From Monosiga brevicollis MX1 (Eukaryota; Opisthokonta; Choanoflagellata; Craspedida; Salpingoecidae), in assembly GCF_000002865.3 (NCBI RefSeq), contig NW_001865040.1, positions 1,186,174-1,250,173 on the forward strand: DNA of 64,000 bases. Reading direction: 5' to 3'. Below, piece by piece: positions 48,301-58,507 of the stretch (its first letter is position 1; every line of letters starts with the position of its first letter). The notes below the pieces were generated by a model that saw only the letters and a list, made by a program, of their open reading frames with translations, was not told the origin of the DNA and ran no database searches. Both the position numbers and the translations under genes were made by a program.

Positions 48301-49223
48301 TGAATTAAGCAATCGCAGGTGCTACCACCTGCACAACTGGGAGCCGCCGATTGGAGGAACCTTGGATGATGTTGCGCACCTGTGTCCATGAGCTTGCAGG
48401 ATCGTTCCGGCTCCAACGCAGTGACTTGCAATGCAAAAGGTCGCCCGTTATGAGCAATGACAATTTTGGCACCCTAATGGTTCAAACACCATGAGGCCGC
48501 TGCTTCATCACGCCACTGGAGTGTGGGGGCAGAATTCTCCTGGCTCGTCTCGCCTGCACTATCAACGCCGCCCCGAGTATACATGACAGATGTGCACGCA
48601 CTATGCATTGTTTTTTTTTTTCATTTCCCCAGTTTCCCCTGATGGTAGGAAGGCCTACCTCAGTGAGTGTGCGATACGAGGCGCTGAGAGCGTTCTCCAG
48701 GACGGCGCGTGGGTTGGGCAGCTCCAAAAACGCAGGGTCATTGGCCTTGAGCTGTACAGTATCAGCACGTGGCAAAGCCGTGCCCTCCACGACCTCAAAG
48801 CGAATACGAGCACCCTCCTTGACCCCCAAAACCTCCATCATCCAGACGGGCAGGTAAAACGTGTCTGGCGGGGCGTCAAAGTGTCCCACTCCAGCCGTCA
48901 CAGATTTGCTCAGGTCTCCAAAGGCATTGGGGAAGAAGCGAAGATAAAGCGGCTCGCCTGGAGGTGTGAACGACGAGCGGGGTCACGCACCGGCATCAGA
49001 AAAGGCACTGGGCAGCAAGTACGGAAGAAACCACGCGACCATTGCAAAGTTGCGGCTGGTGGGGCTGCCACGTCATGCACGTACCCGACTGCATGCGCCC
49101 GCTGAGGGGCTCCAGCATTGCGGTGGGCAAGCTAACCAGGTCAGTAAAGTTCCTCTCCCGCTGCTCCGCTGCCGGCACTCGCACCAATCCCCAGTACGTT
49201 GGAGCCCGCCCCCTCCCAGCCAT
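45399..49223 (-). CDS. UFD1-domain protein with TRAF/XAF1-type zinc fingers and C-terminal UBA
   Basis: Ubiquitin-pathway protein, probably a p97/Cdc48-associated factor by its UFD1 domain (inference). Exon 1 (49085-49223) 'MAGRGRAPTYWG'...'FTDLVSLPTAMLEPLSGRM' joins exon 2 (48659-48957) with 'FDAPPDTFYLPVWMMEVLG' and 'FLELPNPRAVLENALSASY'. Exon 3 (48380-48473) gives 'AKIVIAHNGRPFALQV'. These are both UFD1 subdomains. A beta-rich region follows ('GDAEVYVASVDE', 'SSTFYIGIYAYG'), as in plant PRLI-interacting factor K. Zinc fingers come next: 'CPNCGEQVPSSRLTMHTAYC', 'CTICNRVVRK', 'CTCGARLDILALQEHRRQVC' and 'CEVCGQRVQLKQFPVHRLLH'. A last exon (45399-45524) encodes 'AREQALHTLQELGFDRAQS'...'LHRAIETLLTAA', a UBA domain. 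TAA at 45401-45399. Several internal exons (45.5-46.1 kb) are uncertain; one intron may use a GC donor near 47870. Confidence 0.8.
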
Positions 49224-49527
49224 TTTGCCGTTTGTCTCTGTGCCAGTCCCTCCCTCCACGTCACAGTGTGCTCCAGTCGTCGACTTGTTGATCAAATGAA
49301 TGAAGTGTGCTGGCCACTTCAAGCCGAGCTGACAATTCCAAAAAAAAAAAAATCAGCAGAAATTGCGGACAGGTGCTCGACAACAGAAATCCAATGATCA
49401 TTCGCTTTTTTTTTTTTCCTTCTGTCTCTGGATCGAGATCGAGAGCTTCCGCCTGTCGGTTCTTTTGCTCCCTGTCTCTTGAGCCTGGGCGCCGAGAGAA
49501 AGGCAGGGCAATACAGGTCAAGTGAAC
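49224..49527. promoter_or_regulatory. Short divergent upstream region
   Basis: Only 304 bp separate the divergent UFD1-type (-) and sialidase-like (+) starts. It contains two short A/T homopolymers (about 49340-49351 and 49407-49418). No specific site recognised. Confidence 0.5.
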
Positions 49528-51824
49528 ATGGCTGCTTCTTTGCTTAACGTTGTGCTGGGTGCCACACTGTTGGCAACAGCCGTCAAGGCCGATGATGTCG
49601 ATTGGCGTCGCCTTGATGCTGGTCGAATCATGTACTCAGAGATCGCGACAAATGGCTACATGGATCAACCGGTATGTGCTGCCGAAACCCAAGCAACCAC
49701 CGCTTTTTGCCGTTTGTGCTCTTGTCGACTCGGAAAAGAGGTGTGTCATTCAGATGAGAAGGAGCCATCTCACCTGTGCTCGCGGACATGGCTTGCTCGC
49801 TGCCCCCAAGTATTGCAGCGTGCTCACGCCAGAGCAAGTGGGCCGAAGCAGCAACGGGTCAAGTCGCTGGCTCTGCTCTGTCACTCTCAATGATCGACCT
49901 GAGGGAAGCGCCGGGGAACATGTGGCCACGTTGTACACGGATAACCAAGGCCTCAACTGGACCGGTGAGCCTCGTCACTTTCCCCCAGCCGCGCGTGCGA
50001 GCACATGTCAATCCATGGGTGTGCCATCTCACTCTCTTCTCGGACTGGCTGCATGGGGCCTATAGAACCACACGTTTTGTATCCAGAGCTGCTGGCTCAA
50101 AACATTGACACTGCCTACAGTGCCAATATTCTCAGCCATGCAGGCCGTGTGTACGTGCTCAACAACGCCAATCTTGGTTCGTGCATCGATCCCATCCCCA
50201 CCAGTCTCGGCCCGGAATAGCTCCGATTTGAACCTCCTCACCCATTTGCTCCTAACTGTTCGATTCCGACCTTATCGCTTCGCGGCCTGGTGCTCTGTGG
50301 GCATCATACTGGCTATTAGATAATGTCACGACTCTTCCAGATGGCAGCCCGCTCGGCCGCACCGACGAGCTGGGCTACTTTGTCTTTCGCTATACGGATG
50401 ATGGGGGCGCATCTTGGAGCCCAAACTTTTACAACATTTCCAACCGCCAGACAGCCATTGACCGAAACAACTCCTTTGCTGGCCGGACCAACATCTTTTG
50501 GAACGTAGACCAGTTCAAGTCCCGAGGGAACGACACCTACGCCATGTTCACCAAGATCAAGTCGTATCCACAAAACCCACCGGAACAAGGCTTTGTGCTG
50601 CATTCACCCAATGCTCTCACAGAGCTCAATGCCTCGGCCGTGCTCTGGAATTTGCTGCCAGATGCTGATGACGGGCCAACGGCCCCAACCCCCTTTGACT
50701 CGGCGAAGGTAGTGGCTGAAGAATGGCACGTCGTTCCGTTGGCCCAATCCCCGGGCTTTTTTGCCGTCTTCCGCACCTCTACAGGCTACTTGGGTGCAAC
50801 CAAAACGGCCGATCCCACGGGCCGCGCCGGCTGGGAGCCCTCGTCGTTGGCCACCTACGATGCCCAACCCTTGCCTGGTTACCGGGCGAATGCCACCACC
50901 AGCCTCAAGAACCCACGCGGGCCCATTACCCTCAAGCGTTTCCAAAACGGCCGCTACCTGCTTCTGTGGTATTTCAACAGTGCGAGTGGATATACAGCCG
51001 GTGCACGCAGCAGTCGTAACCCTTACTGGCTCTCGTCGGGACGCGAAGTGGATGGGGCCGTGCTTTTTTCGCAGCCTGAAATCGTTCTCTATGATACAGC
51101 CTCCACCAACGCTCGCATCGGCTATCCGGATTTCATCGAGGACGTGGATGGTTCTATTTGGATCACGGAGACGGACAAAGTCACCGCTCGCGTCCACTCC
51201 TTGCCCGCGGGCTTTGTGAACGCGCTTTTCGGTCAATTCGAGGCCAATCGCCTCATTACGAACGGGCTCGTTCTCAACGTCACCCAGAATGCCACCGCCC
51301 GGACTCACTTCGCCGTTCCTCTTTCCTCCCACACCGAAACCTCTTTTGCGGCGGGTGGCATTGGTCAAAGCGCCGGATCCGGCACCACCGTGGTGTTCTG
51401 GCTACCGACCAAAGCCCCGCCCGGTGAGCTGTTTCACGCAAGCAACGGTTCGGCCACACTCCATGTGCAACTTCTGCCCAACTGCACCGCCGTATGGCAG
51501 GCTGAGCAGGAGAACACCACGTCCACTCTGGCCACAGACCCCGCTTGCTCGGCAACGCTTGGCACAAGTGGACCTCACTTCTTGGCGTTTGTCTGCGACA
51601 CGGCTGCCGGTCTCGTCTACGTGATGGTGGATGGCCACGTTTGTGATGGTGCACACGTGGAGGAGTGGGGCTGGAACTGGCTCGCCTCTGATCAGGTGAT
51701 TGTGGGCCGCGGCACTAGCGCCTCGGTGTCTGACGCCGTGCATCAAGGCCTGGTCTATGACCGAGCCCTCCTCACAACCGAACTTGTCTCTCTCTGGCGA
51801 GCCTCGGCCCCCTACCAAATCTGA
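49528..51824 (+). CDS. Secreted BNR/sialidase-like protein with C-terminal LamG-like domain
   Basis: Exon 1 (49528-49671) encodes signal peptide 'MAASLLNVVLGATLLATAVK', then 'VDWRRLDAGRIMYSE'. Exon 2 (49811-49964) joins in phase, giving 'NGYMDQPYCSVLTPEQ', 'SSRWLCSVTLNDRPEGSAG' and 'HVATLYTDNQGLNWT'. Exon 3 begins 'EPHVLYPELLAQNIDTAYS'. Exon 4 (from about 50323) has 'DELGYFVFRYTDDGGASWS' and runs to TGA at 51822-51824. 'TDDGGASW' fits the Asp-box S/T-x-D-x-G-x-x-W, and 'TDNQGLNW' fits with Asn for Asp. These are the beta-propeller hallmarks of sialidases. The pattern DQPY...RWLC...G.H...T..D.G..W resembles sialidase-like proteins common in planctomycetes. The last about 190 residues ('GTTVVFWLPTKAPPGELFH', 'VYVMVDGHVCDG', 'VSDAVHQGLVYDRALLTTEL') look like a LamG/concanavalin fold. 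Many N-glycosylation sequons. Substrate unknown. Confidence 0.75.
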
Positions 51825-52182
51825 GAATTCCCGACTAAAGTTGTCCAATGCAAGGATCGCTCTTGTCTCAAATTTTCAATAGAAAACCAATGAAAAAACT
51901 TGTTCTGAACAATATCAATCACCGACGTCTTGACAACGAGCAGCATCGAATGCTCCTTTGGCATTCACCGCTTCGGTCAAGTTCCTCACGCACCGGAAGA
52001 CTTTGAGTTGCCACCATTGCCGATTCCACGAGTCGCATCTGTGTCCTCGAGGCAGAAAACGGCCAGACGGTCGATGCGCACAGCTAGCCCTCCCTGTCTT
52101 CTTTTCTTGCTGTCTCTGCCTCTCTCTTTGCTGAGCGAGCGCCCCCATTGTTCCTGGTGTGCTGATCCGTGGACCTGCCGAC
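51825..52182. promoter_or_regulatory. Intergenic between sialidase-like gene and ODAD4
   Basis: Tandem arrangement. It holds the ODAD4 upstream region; a single GTTGCC half-site at about 52007 has no paired GGCAAC, so no X-box is called. Confidence 0.5.
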
Positions 52183-54552
52183 ATGGGTGATCCAAACGCC
52201 AGCTTGGCCGCCTATAACGGCTTTGTTGCTGAAGGTGGTACCTTTGAGCAGGCCGGCAACCATGCGCGTGCGATTGACTGTTACACCAAGGTACGTGGCT
52301 TTGGCGCAGCCGACTGTGCCACGCCTAGTCATGATCGTGTGCGCATGTCTGGTGATGATCGCCTCCCGGTGCGGGGCCGCCTCACCCTTCTTGCCGGTAT
52401 TGCTGCGCACTAGGCGCTGGAAGCCATCTCCGTGAACGGTGTGCTGCAAGACCCAATTGGCATCAATTGCCTGTGCTCGCGCAGCCGTTGCTATCTTCAG
52501 CTGGGAGAGCTTGACGCTGCCCTGACCGATGCTGAAGATTCGCTCAAGGAAAACCCAGAGTTCAATAAGGTAATGCCGTCGAACAGGCTTTTTCCCCCAG
52601 CAAGCCTTGGCATGCTGGCCTTGAATAGCGTTTCATGAACACGTCTTCTCTCAACATGTCTGGATTGTGCGGCTTTGCGCAGGGCTTGTTCGCCAAGGCC
52701 GAAGCCTTGTACAGCAAGGGTGAATTCGAGTTTGCCCTGCTCAACTTTCACAAGGGCCAGCATCTGCGCCCAGACATGGCTCAGTTTCGCTTGGGCGTGC
52801 AAAAGGCACGCGAGGCTATTGAGACAGCCATTGGTGACACGCGCCGCTGCCAACTCTCGAGCGAGGGCGACCTCACGCTCTACCACGACTTTGTGGCTGA
52901 GCAGGAGGCTGCACGGATAGCACGCAACAAGCGTGGTGGCAAGAAGGTTGCCACGATGGCCGCCCCCTCGCGGCGACGCCCCGACGCGCACCGGGCACGC
53001 AGCGGCAAGAAACCCACCAGCAACGTTAAGCAGCTTCTTGGTGAATTGTACACAGATCGCGAATATCTGGAGAACCTTTTGGCAGATCCCAGTCTGAAGC
53101 TGGGAGAGGGTACCTCTGTCAAGTCTTTGGCTAAAAACGGTATCCAGTACCTCGACAAGCGAACTGAGTTTTGGCGCCAGCAAAAGCCCATGTATGTGCG
53201 CAAGAGCGAGCAGCGCGAACTCCGTTCCACCAAGTCCAAGTGAGTAGCCATGCTTCGGCTTGACCAGGGTACTCTCACCTCAGCGACCATTGTGCGCTCG
53301 AATTCACGTCACCGAGTGCCCCCGTGTTTCCCAGGTCTAAGAGCACAACACAACGCATGGCCACTGCACCTTCCGTAGATCGCGTAGCTCGCCTGATCGA
53401 GCAGGCTGAAAATCGTTCGTGCCCACACCGAACCTTGACACCACCCAACAAACATCACTGCTTCCCCCGCTCACCTGAACTTGGGTTGCCCTACCTTGTC
53501 CTCTTGATACAGTCAATGATAAGGGCAACTTCGATACAGGCTTGGAAAAGGCCGAACAAGCCAAGGCCGGTGTGGCTGGCGTAATCTCGGCCGACAAGGA
53601 TCTCTTCGTGGCACGTGTGCACAATGCCTTGGGCACGGCCCTTTTTGCCACAAGCAAAATTGATCAGGCCCATGATGAGTTTTCACAGGTTTGTGCCAGT
53701 GCGAATGCGTGTGCGTGTCTTGGCCTCGCTTTGAGGCAAGGCGTGGCGGGCTTTCATGGCCTCTCATGGTCACATCTCACAACTTTGCCCTTCCAAAATT
53801 CAGGCAGTGGACGTGGCGCGCAACTTGAAGGACCCTGAATTGCTGGCACGATCCTTGTCCAACCTGGCCAAGAGTCATGCGGCCAAGGGCAATTTCGATG
53901 CCGCTGTGACCTGTTGGTCCGAGGCGCAGCCAAACATTACGGACCGCGTGGAGCAGTCTTGGCTGCAACACGAAATGGGCCGTGCGCATCTGGAAATGGG
54001 CAAGGCCGACGAGGCTCTAGAGTGCGGCCTGGCCGCGGAGCGGGCCGCAAATGAGACAGGCGATCAAGACTGGCAACTGCACTCTTGGATCCTCTGTGCA
54101 CAGGCCAATGTTGCGCTGGGCGGTCATCAGTCGGCACTCTCTTATTACGAACAGGCCGCCCAACTGGCGCAACGGCTGCACAAAAGTTCTCTGCATGATG
54201 CCATCCGTCAGGAAATGGTGCTGATCGAAGCGCAAGCGTCAGCAGCTTCTGTGCTTGACGGTAGGTCCTGGTAATGATTAATGATTGCTAAGAGACGTAG
54301 GCAGAGCAGCTACGAGTTGCACATGACGTGCGAGTTGCACATGACGTGCGGGTTGCACGTCCACCGAGCTCACCGTGTCGCCATCTCTTTCTAGAAGACG
54401 AGGACGAAGAGACAGAAGCTGAGAACACCGGTACCGACAATGCTCAAGCTGAGGACCACGCGGATGCAAATGAAGAGTCGACAGCAGAAGATGCGGCTGT
54501 GGAGGACCCTGATGCCAATGATGAGGGCGAAGACAATGCGAGCTCTGCCTAA
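52183..54552 (+). CDS. ODAD4: Outer dynein arm docking complex subunit 4 (TTC25)
   Basis: TPR protein needed to dock outer dynein arms onto ciliary doublet microtubules. Exon 1 (52183-52290) 'MGDPNASLAAYNGFVAEG'...'CYTK'. Later exons give 'CSRSRCYLQLGELDAALTDA', 'EDSLKENPEFNK' and 'KAEALYSKGEFEFALLNFHK', aligned with human TTC25 'ARSKCFLKMGDLERSLKDAE' and 'KAETLYTMGDFEFALVFYH'. The most diagnostic part is 'VKQLLGELYTDREYLENLL'...'FWRQQKPMYVR', matching human 'VRQLLGELYVDKEYLEKLL' and 'FWRQQKPIYAR'. C-terminal TPRs: 'SLSNLAKSHAAKGNFDAAV', 'SWLQHEMGRAHLEMGKADEA', 'ALSYYEQAAQLAQRLHKSSL'. The last exon is a very acidic tail ending 'NDEGEDNASSA', TAA at 54550-54552. Its presence fits a flagellated organism. 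Confidence 0.95.
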
Positions 54553-55188
54553 GTGGATCAAATGTCCTTGCAATTTTCGTTGCGCCGAGCCATCACACCT
54601 GTGTCTTCCTATGCAAGGACGCATCATGTATTATCTGTCTCATGTTTTCATCACTTGTTCGGTGGGTGCAGCGCATGCTGTCCTATTTTATCCCATCTGC
54701 CAGCCTCGGCAGGCAGCTGTGGATGCGCCTTTTGTATGCTGACGAGTAACCTTCACAAAATTGACTGAAACTTGCCAAAGGGCAACAAATCGGCATGGAA
54801 GAAGGGTGATGGTGTTGGGGTTTGGGTTTGGGTAGCCAGAAGAGACAGGCCGGCCTCTAGGGCAGGATGAATCGCTAATCGACATGCAGTTGAACAGCTC
54901 ACAGGTCAAGTTTCAAATTTTCCATAGTTTCCAAATGCCAGCATTTTCACTCGCGCGCCGTGTCCTAACCGCAGACTTTCTGAGGAAATGCAGAAGCCCG
55001 TTGCACCAAAGAGCAATGACGAGGGGCGAGATATGTAATCGTGATCTTGTGGTAATGTTGTAGTGGTGGTGCGTTGAGTGCAGATGGTTCTTCAAAGAGG
55101 CAAGGAGATGTAGGTGCACGAGACGGGATGGAGAAAGAACCAGACCCCAGACCGCCCATCGCACCATTCCATTCAGCCCGGGCCGTAA
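54553..55188. other. Intergenic, convergent 3' ends
   Basis: Between the stops of ODAD4 (+) and NDUFA8 (-). No supported coding exon. Confidence 0.5.
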
Positions 55189-56037
55189 TTACTGCAAAGA
55201 AGGCTTTGATCGATCGGTATCGTACGTCTCAAACGCACCGTCCAAACCCTGACAAGCATCCAGCGTGAGCATGCTGGAGCACGATGTGCGAGCGAAAGTG
55301 ATGCGCAAGAAAAGCCATGGGCGTGTACCGGGATGGACACCGTGAATTTGTCAAAATACTCACCAGTTTTTCAAAAACGCAGGTATCCAGAGCCGACTGC
55401 GTCTCGCGGCACTTGGTAAAGTCCTGGTTCTTCTGGTCCAAGCATTGCCACTGGGCATCCAGCTCTGCGCCGCAGTGCTCGCGCATCTGACGAAAGCTGC
55501 AAAAAGACCCAATGTTCCATTCCCAGGACCACACCTTCATAAGTTGAGCCCGATGCACAAGCATCTGCATGGAATCTGACCCGAACTTCCCGAGTCCCAG
55601 CAGCTCCAGATATCAGCTGCAAAAAAAAAAAAACGTTGCGTTGGAACGACCTCAGACCAGCCGGGCTGGTTCAAGGAAGACTTACAAGTTGATAGCACAA
55701 GTTGTGACGGCAGTACCCTGATCCAGACAGGCACTAGGATCGCCGTTGTTATCGGCCTTGCACCTGCGTGTATGGAGGACACCAGCGCCGACCATGCATG
55801 AGGCGCGAAGCAAAGAGCTTTACATGCAAAGAGCACTGCTTGACCAAAAGCGTGCGTGTCGGCTGGAGCCAAGGAGCGCTCTCCAAAGTGGCAAGAGAAG
55901 AGGAAAACGCACTTAACAAACGCTTCGTTCTGGGCCTTGCAGGCTTGACCGAGGTGACGCGCAGCGGCCAGTAGCACGGCCGACGTGACGGGCAGCTCGG
56001 GGCTGCTCATAGCCTTCTTGTATGCTTCACTGTCCAT
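55189..56037 (-). CDS. NDUFA8: NADH dehydrogenase 1 alpha subcomplex subunit 8 (PGIV, twin CHCH)
   Basis: Accessory subunit of mitochondrial complex I, oxidatively folded in the intermembrane space. The exon starting at ATG 56037 reads 'MDSEAYKKAMSSPELPVTSA' then 'VLLAAARHLGQACKAQNEAF'; human NDUFA8 has 'ISSAVLKAAAHHYGAQC'. The next exon 'CKADNNGDPSACLDQG' and then 'RQMREHCGAELDAQWQCLD', 'FTKCRETQSALDTCVFEKL' give paired CX9C motifs, as in human 'QIKRHCAEPFTEYWTCID' and 'CRKQQAKFDECVLDKLG'. A 60-nt last exon (55189-55248, acceptor CTTGTCAG) supplies 'GLDGAFETYDTDRSKPSLQ' and TAA, echoing the human 'LGW...KTDRPLP' tail. The protein ends earlier than the animal one. Confidence 0.9.
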
Positions 56038-56696
<659 letters not shown>

Positions 56697-57726
56697 ATGG
56701 CCATGTTCCTGAACCGCGTGCAGCGCCACTTGGTCGCCCCGCGGCAGCCTCTGGCGGTGCTTTACCGCCGTGCGTTGAGCCGTGCCACTCCGCTTTGGGC
56801 AAACAAGGATGATGAGGATGTCCTGGCTGCACTGCAAGGTATTGCCCTGGAACCCCAGACTGAGACAACCAGCGCCCAACCTCGCGCTTCGACCGAGCCG
56901 AGCCCTCAAAGTGCAGCGGAGGTCACGGAGGGGGCCGCTTCCGAGGCAGGCAACCTCTCCACGATGCTGAAGGACAACGATAAGAAGGGAGAAACTCCCA
57001 ATTCAATTCCGTCCTGGGCCCGCCTGGCCACGTTGTCCGGTGCGTCTTTCCACCCTTCACCGCTTGTGCTACACCCATGTCTGCCACGGCCGCAGTTCGG
57101 TCGCACTCATTATGCACCGCTGCCCCAACTGTAATAGGTGCGGCCGCCCCTCGTACGCAGGATCTGCGCGCTGTGCTGCACAAGGCTGCTGATCAATGGT
57201 GAGCTACGACCACCCGGGCCACTTCACGCTCACCCTCCTTGAGCTCAAAGATGTGGGCTCGTGTCTGCGCTGTTCGTCCTCACTGTGCTACCGCCCCGTT
57301 CATCCCCCTCTTACACAGGAATGCGCGCCGCGCGCTCCCCAAGGCTGACTTGAGCCGTTTCCCGGGTGGCATGGACAATGACGATGCTGTCTATGCTCTG
57401 GTACGTTGCCTCTCCCTGGCTGTGTGCGAGTGATGCTTTGAGATCCTTGCCAGCTCATTCTACGCTAAATGGGGCCTGTGGCGAATCGATAGGGACTCGT
57501 CGATGCCTCGCTGTCGGTCGAGGAGCAAATCAAGGCTCACACGGACTTTAGTTCACAGTTGGAAGAGCTCAAATCTGAGCCCGCCTACGCCCGTTACTTT
57601 GGTCATCTTTCTGCAACGGCCCTCGGTCGCAACCCTCATATGAGTGCTGAGCGCAAGCGGGAAATTCTGCAAAACATCTTCACGGAGCTCAAGGGGGCCA
57701 TTGCCGCTCGCAAGGCCACTGCATAA
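56697..57726 (+). CDS. Uncharacterised protein, probable mitochondrial presequence
   Basis: Four exons joined in phase. Exon 1 (56697-57039) begins '[20 protein letters not shown]', Arg-rich and without acids, as in mitochondrial targeting sequences, then an acidic Ser/Glu-rich stretch. Exon 2 (about 57138-57197) is '[20 protein letters not shown]'. Exon 3 continues with '[20 protein letters not shown]'. Exon 4 (about 57494-57726) contains '[20 protein letters not shown]'...'[20 protein letters not shown]' and ends 'IAARKATA', TAA at 57724-57726. About 233 aa. The C-terminal half is helical. No family recognised. Confidence 0.7.
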
Positions 57727-58507
57727 TGCAGTTCACACCCACCTAGCAGTCGTCATCTGGCCCAGTCTCCTTGCAACCTTCCGTCTCACAATAGCCGCTC
57801 CTCTTTATTCTTTCATGCTGACGCTGTGTGTGCCCTGTGCGCAAAACACAGCATTCGTCCCTTGACCAAACTTCTTTCACCTCACTCCGATGCAATGACC
57901 TTGTCTTCATCCATAAATGAATTTTCCCCGACCCCTTCCTGTATCCCTTGTTTTCCCTTGCTCCCTCGCCCCCTTTTTTCTCCCCTTTCCACCACTCTGC
58001 CTTCGTTTTTTAAAAGAACAATTGTATCCCACTGAATCCTGCTTCGTCCACTCGTGTGCCGCGGACTGCAAGCCCAGCCCCACGCAAAGAACGAGGCAGC
58101 CATGCAAGGATGACAAACAACTTTCTATTGTTTATTGGACAGGTGGCCCGGCGGGATTAAGACGTCTCCCACACGAAAGCAGATAAAGGCACTCCAAATT
58201 TTCCACGAAAACGACAGAGAACAATGCACCAAAGGAGGGGACACAAAGCACCACCTTGAGCTAGAGTAGTAGACGTACAACGTCACAAAAGAAGAAACAC
58301 ACAATGCGCCAAGGGCTGGCAGGAACAGATATGGAAGGAGAGAAAAAAAAAGGAAAAAGCAAGCAATCGCCATACACATGTACCAGGCAACACAAGTCCC
58401 AGCTCACCAGGAGAAGCCTTGGGCACGCACACATTCAGTTAAAAAAAAACAGCTCCCCTGACACAAAATCAGGTGAGTGGGGTATACCTGACACAAAGGA
58501 GGTATAA
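57727..58507. other. Intergenic, convergent 3' ends
   Basis: Pyrimidine-rich downstream of the mitochondrial orphan (+) and downstream of NDC80 (-). Probably two 3' UTRs; no other feature seen. Confidence 0.5.

Noticed and set aside
52000-52025. Possible X-box upstream of ODAD4
   Set aside because: One GTTGCC half-site only; no RGYAAC partner within 3 nt.
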